Shown here in pieces: positions 63,990 through 64,000 of a DNA stretch of 64,000 bases. The notes under the pieces were generated by a model. It was not told the origin of the DNA. It did no database searches and worked only from the letters and a program-made list of their open reading frames with translations. Numbering within the stretch: the stretch's first letter is position 1; each line of letters opens with the position of its first letter. The position numbers were made by a program, and so were the translations under genes. The stretch comes from Nostoc carneum NIES-2107 (GTDB taxonomy: Bacteria; Cyanobacteriota; Cyanobacteriia; Cyanobacteriales; Nostocaceae): contig AP018180.1 in assembly GCA_002368155.1 (NCBI GenBank), positions 7,930,561 to 7,994,560 of the forward strand. Direction: 5' to 3'.

Positions 63990-64000
63990 GGAGTTAGGAG

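Overview
The window looks like DNA of a filamentous, nitrogen-fixing cyanobacterium (Nostoc/Anabaena/Calothrix type), most likely a large plasmid or a plasmid-derived island. The evidence is the many GCGATCGC (HIP1) sites, Nostoc-style short repeats between genes, an orphan nifE-like gene, and plasmid functions: ParM/StbA, a ParA-like ATPase, a YhaV-type toxin-antitoxin pair, a DnaB-type helicase and several HTH proteins. All assignments come from reading the sequence; no database search was run.

Layout. 1-13.4 kb is metabolic cargo: the end of an aldo/keto reductase, a lone NifE-like protein, an MFS exporter, and a sulfur-scavenging set (two TauD-type dioxygenases, a sulfonate-type binding lipoprotein, a peptide-type binding lipoprotein with two permeases, and a Cys-type sulfatase). 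13.5-23.3 kb is a plasmid backbone of mostly unknown genes on the minus strand, including a membrane-associated HerA/VirD4-like ATPase, preceded by a decayed tnpB. Three related 34-36 bp palindromes lie in 13.5-19.8 kb. 23.6-26.0 kb is an overlapping BRO / AlkB / HTH operon.

26-33 kb is an insertion hot-spot. A two-gene membrane cassette of unknown function and an Mrr-type nuclease (with an IS1380-type element) are separated by duplicated, degraded copies of the 3' end of the HTH gene at 24990-26018. 33-40 kb holds foreign or decaying genes (a GC-richer membrane protein, gene fragments, a frameshifted oxidoreductase) and then intact desaturase, GNAT and methyltransferase genes. 40-45 kb has HU and small unknown genes separated by copies of a palindromic MITE-like repeat.

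The most striking locus is 45376-52410. A gene for a protein of about 1433 residues carries a DCDGD motif in a setting that resembles the catalytic double-psi beta-barrel of multisubunit RNA polymerase beta-prime and of YonO/QDE-1-type polymerases. A 2727 bp IS1634-like element interrupts it, flanked by a TTAAAA duplication; precise removal restores the frame. The element has TIRs of about 110 bp, encodes a probable ribbon-helix-helix protein, and carries arrays of a 15 bp palindrome in both arms.

52.4-58.7 kb is a minus-strand partition operon (ParM, small partner, ParA-like, two unknowns, NarL-type regulator) with a TTCCTAC repeat cluster in front, next to the YhaV toxin-antitoxin pair. 58.9-62.1 kb is a single large STAND-type NTPase, probably anti-phage or conflict-related, whose stop codon abuts a replicative helicase gene that has lost its 3' end. 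The window closes with the HTH gene that precedes that helicase.
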